In this document: piece after piece, positions 61,568-64,000 of the stretch
How the letters are laid out: each line of letters begins with the position of its first letter
Position numbering within the stretch: the stretch's first letter is position 1
Assembly: GCF_016827595.1 (NCBI RefSeq)
Contig: NZ_JAECMS010000001.1
Location: 372,001-436,000 of the forward strand
DNA: 64,000 bases
Reading direction: 5' to 3'
From: Luteirhabdus pelagi
GTDB taxonomy: Bacteria > Bacteroidota > Bacteroidia > Flavobacteriales > Flavobacteriaceae
Position numbers and translations under genes: made by a program
The notes under the pieces: model-generated
Seen by the model: the letters and a program-made list of their open reading frames with translations, nothing else
What the model was told of the DNA's origin: nothing
Databases searched by the model: none

Positions 61568-64000
61568 TTATTTCTTGATAAATTTCTTCGTAACGGTTCC
61601 TTTATTCGAGCTAACACGAACAAAGTATGTGCCTGCACTTAACGAAGCTGTTTCTATCGTCATTTCGTTTGCAATGGCGGTATCGGGAAGATACATTAGC
61701 AGCTTTCCTTGAATGTCAAATACTCGAATATCGGCCTCTACCGCTTCTGGTACGCCGAGTGTGATATTGTTTCGTGTAGGATTAGGATATACGCGTACTT
61801 CCGTTTCAGAAATAAACTCCTCTGCGCTTAAATCTGGTTCGCGTAACGGTGTAGCCCATAGACCGCGGCCGTAGGTACCAGCATATAGCATATTATTTTC
61901 CGTATTAATCTCTAATTCATTAACAATAACATTCGGAAGATTGTTACTATACGGTTGCCAGTCTTCCATAGTATCGTCGATATAGAACACACCATAGTTC
62001 ATTCCAACGTATAGCCCATCTGCTCCATTATCGTCCCATACAACGCAAAGTGCGCTAAAGTTTGGAAGGTTTTTACGGTAGTTCACCCAAGAATCGCCTC
62101 CATCTTCTGAAACATATACTCGATTCGAGCTTGTGGTTGCCACAGCGATTTTATCTGGATTGGTGGGGTGAATAGCAATATAATTAATAGCTCCTCCTGG
62201 AGCCGAAGTAGCTTGCCAATTTGTACTTCCACCATCGGTAGTTTTAAAGAGGCTTCCACCGAAATTTAAATACATTACTTGGTTATCGGAAGGCGCGATC
62301 TTCAAATTTTCAAGATTTGAACCGAAAAACTGAGAAATTGCAGTCCATGTCTGCCCTCGGTTTGTCGATTTATAAACTCTATTATATCCCACATAAATGG
62401 CTGCAGATATTTGAGGATCTTGCTCGAATGGTGTCACCCAATTTCCAAATCCTTGACCTGGCTCTTCAATACCAATTATAGACGCACCTGCATTATCGGT
62501 ACGGTACATATTTCCATTTTGGGAAGTTCCAAACATTCTGTTGGTGAAAGAATAATCTACAAACCCTTCCATACCGTCGGCACCCAGCCAATCTCTCCAT
62601 TGGTTTGATGCAGTATAAAAAGATGTCCCATTATCCTGAGAGCCACCAGTAATTATTTCATCAGGTCCTTGAGCAACTCCAATTTTGTAAAATTGACGAA
62701 TTCCCATACCCGCTGTAAGATCGGTGTAGTAGTTTGAAGAGACATTATCGGTGTCTTCAACCATAAATAGTCCACCATCGGTACCAGCATACAATTTATC
62801 TCCCACAAATGCCAAGATATCCACATCAGCATGGCAATATCCAATGTTTTGTCCTTGCGCGTTTCCTGGAATCCAGTCTGAAGTTGGATTAAACGTTACA
62901 CCGGCATCTGTAGAACGCCACGTTAGGATTCCAGCGATATGCACTTCATCTGCATCGGTAGGGTTCACTGCTATATCCATGTCTCTTGGTGCTTGTCCAG
63001 AATTATCATTGGCAGACGTACTATAGCCAAAATAATTATCGCCCCCATGATTCAATAAGGTAAAGTTTTCTCCCTCATCAGAGGAAACATACAGTCCTCC
63101 GTATGTACCACCGTTCGCACGGACAACATATACACGTTGCGGATCGTCTGCAGAAACTCCAATCATTTTAGGACCTCCCGCCAATCCACCAATTGTAGTA
63201 AAGGTTGCTCCACCATCGGTTGACTTATGAAAGCCTGTTCCAGAAGCATATACGATATCAGTATTTCCAGGTTGGAACTCAATATCAAATCCGTTACCAT
63301 CGTTGGTAATCGATTGCCATGTAGCACCCGCATCGATAGATCGATACAAGCCACTATTCTGTCCGGACGCAAACATAATATCGGTATTATCCGGGTTGAT
63401 CAGAATCTTATTAATCAAAGAACTTCCTAAATCTGCAAGTTCATTCCAAGTTGCTCCACCATCAGTTGACTTAAAGATAAGCCCACCATTTGATCCAAAA
63501 TAGTACACATCGCTATTCGTTGGATCCATGGTTACCGAATAAACATTCATGTTATTGAAGTTATCGTTTAGTGGCAACCATGTCTGGCCTCCATCGGTCG
63601 TTTTCCATACACCGCCAGTATTAGCACCAGCAATAATATGATCGGTATTAGCATTATCAACCGCAAACCCGGTAATGCGACCTACTCCAGGGTTCCATCC
63701 CGTTGTAGCATTCCAATCTGTAGGACCCATTTCCACCCAATTGTCATTCAGCGGATCGCGAGTATCGGCCGTTTGGTTCAGATAAGCATCATAATTCTCC
63801 TTTCTTGCAACCTGTTCTTCAATGGGAACCAGATATCCTTCTTCGTTCATTAACCGAAGGGCCATATATTCCCATCGCTTAAACTGTTTATATCCAGAGC
63901 CACGACCTTTATCTCGATTTTCGAAATATGCCTCAGCGGAATTAATAATCTCTTGAACGCTGTGTCCACCTTCATCGATCATCTCAAGATATTCTTGAGA
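61568..64000 (-). CDS. T9SS-secreted VPS10/BNR-type beta-propeller protein (N terminus beyond window)
   Basis: At least 810 residues; the frame is open to base 64000, so the signal peptide is not seen. Many repeated GG.(T/S)W-type blades occur (for example VWKTTDGGQTWLPLND, IFKSTDGGATWNELAD, LYRSIDAGATWQSITN), as in sortilin/VPS10 and BNR-repeat propellers. The last about 75 residues, from VRVYPNPTRNNITLGVPE to AGTYFVRVSSNKGTVTKKFI plus KK, match the type A T9SS C-terminal sorting domain, so it is exported to the surface or medium. Substrate or binding partner unknown; no catalytic site was found. Confidence 0.92.
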   Translation of the reverse strand, partial: SQEYLEMIDEGGHSVQEIINSAEAYFENRDKGRGSGYKQFKRWEYMALRLMNEEGYLVPIEEQVARKENYDAYLNQTADTRDPLNDNWVEMGPTDWNATTGWNPGVGRITGFAVDNANTDHIIAGANTGGVWKTTDGGQTWLPLNDNFNNMNVYSVTMDPTNSDVYYFGSNGGLIFKSTDGGATWNELADLGSSLINKILINPDNTDIMFASGQNSGLYRSIDAGATWQSITNDGNGFDIEFQPGNTDIVYASGTGFHKSTDGGATFTTIGGLAGGPKMIGVSADDPQRVYVVRANGGTYGGLYVSSDEGENFTLLNHGGDNYFGYSTSANDNSGQAPRDMDIAVNPTDADEVHIAGILTWRSTDAGVTFNPTSDWIPGNAQGQNIGYCHADVDILAFVGDKLYAGTDGGLFMVEDTDNVSSNYYTDLTAGMGIRQFYKIGVAQGPDEIITGGSQDNGTSFYTASNQWRDWLGADGMEGFVDYSFTNRMFGTSQNGNMYRTDNAGASIIGIEEPGQGFGNWVTPFEQDPQISAAIYVGYNRVYKSTNRGQTWTAISQFFGSNLENLKIAPSDNQVMYLNFGGSLFKTTDGGSTNWQATSAPGGAINYIAIHPTNPDKIAVATTSSNRVYVSEDGGDSWVNYRKNLPNFSALCVVWDDNGADGLYVGMNYGVFYIDDTMEDWQPYSNNLPNVIVNELEINTENNMLYAGTYGRGLWATPLREPDLSAEEFISETEVRVYPNPTRNNITLGVPEAVEADIRVFDIQGKLLMYLPDTAIANEMTIETASLSAGTYFVRVSSNKGTVTKKFIKK

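Noticed and set aside
1..64000. tRNA, rRNA or insertion sequence genes
   Set aside because: Intergenic regions were scanned by eye; no tRNA-like cloverleaf with a TTCGANNC arm in context, no rRNA and no transposase was recognised.

Overview
The window looks like chromosome from a marine-type Flavobacteriaceae bacterium (Bacteroidota). Evidence: a type IX secretion (T9SS) C-terminal sorting tail on a beta-propeller protein, the Bacteroidota-specific DUF4295 protein next to rpmG and rpmB, the block rimO / ftsY / DUF4295 / rpmG / rpmB / cinA, and several start regions carrying the Bacteroidota -7 promoter motif TAnnTTTG with little Shine-Dalgarno signal. The genus cannot be fixed from sequence alone.

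Positions 533-39513 form one large surface-polysaccharide locus, nearly all on the minus strand and tightly packed (many 1-14 bp overlaps). Read in the transcribed direction it starts with the export machinery: Wza-like outer-membrane lipoprotein, Wzc-like tyrosine autokinase with a Tyr-Gly repeat tail, and the Wzm/Wzt ABC transporter. Next come a sulfotransferase, an FkbM methyltransferase, an unassigned protein, a DegT aminotransferase, a second sulfotransferase and three glycosyltransferases. Two plus-strand pieces interrupt the order: a third sulfotransferase, and an MBOAT acyltransferase with an SGNH-like partner. The locus continues with GDP-L-fucose synthesis (gmd, fcl), more glycosyltransferases, sialic-acid-type nonulosonate synthesis (neuB, neuC, neuA), an asparagine-synthase-like amidotransferase, an exostosin-like protein, an O-antigen polymerase/ligase-like membrane protein, and ends with a WcaJ-type initiating phosphoglycosyltransferase. 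The predicted product is a complex acidic glycan carrying nonulosonate, fucose, sulfate and probably O-acyl groups. No Wzx flippase is present, so the ABC transporter is the likely exporter.

Positions 39606-49597 hold an ABC-F ATPase, two histidine-degradation genes (hutI, hutG) with a GNAT acetyltransferase, a convergent glycosyltransferase, a large CheB-CheR-PAS-histidine kinase fusion and a small membrane protein. Positions 49651-50306 hold a GIY-YIG nuclease gene flanked by copies of a short palindromic repeat; downstream these become a 21-bp tandem array that supplies the gene's last codons and stop.

Positions 50324-61494 are mostly housekeeping genes on the minus strand: rimO, a SET-domain protein, ftsY, DUF4295, rpmG, rpmB, cinA, an orphan Hpt protein, an FAH-family hydrolase, a GNAT protein, a DEDDh exonuclease, a 2-oxoacid dehydrogenase E2, a GT2 and recR. 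Nested GC-rich palindromes lie upstream of ftsY, and a 550-bp gap holds four separate heptanucleotide tandem arrays. The window ends inside a large T9SS-secreted beta-propeller protein. The first gene is also cut, by the left edge. No rRNA, tRNA, CRISPR array or insertion sequence was recognised.
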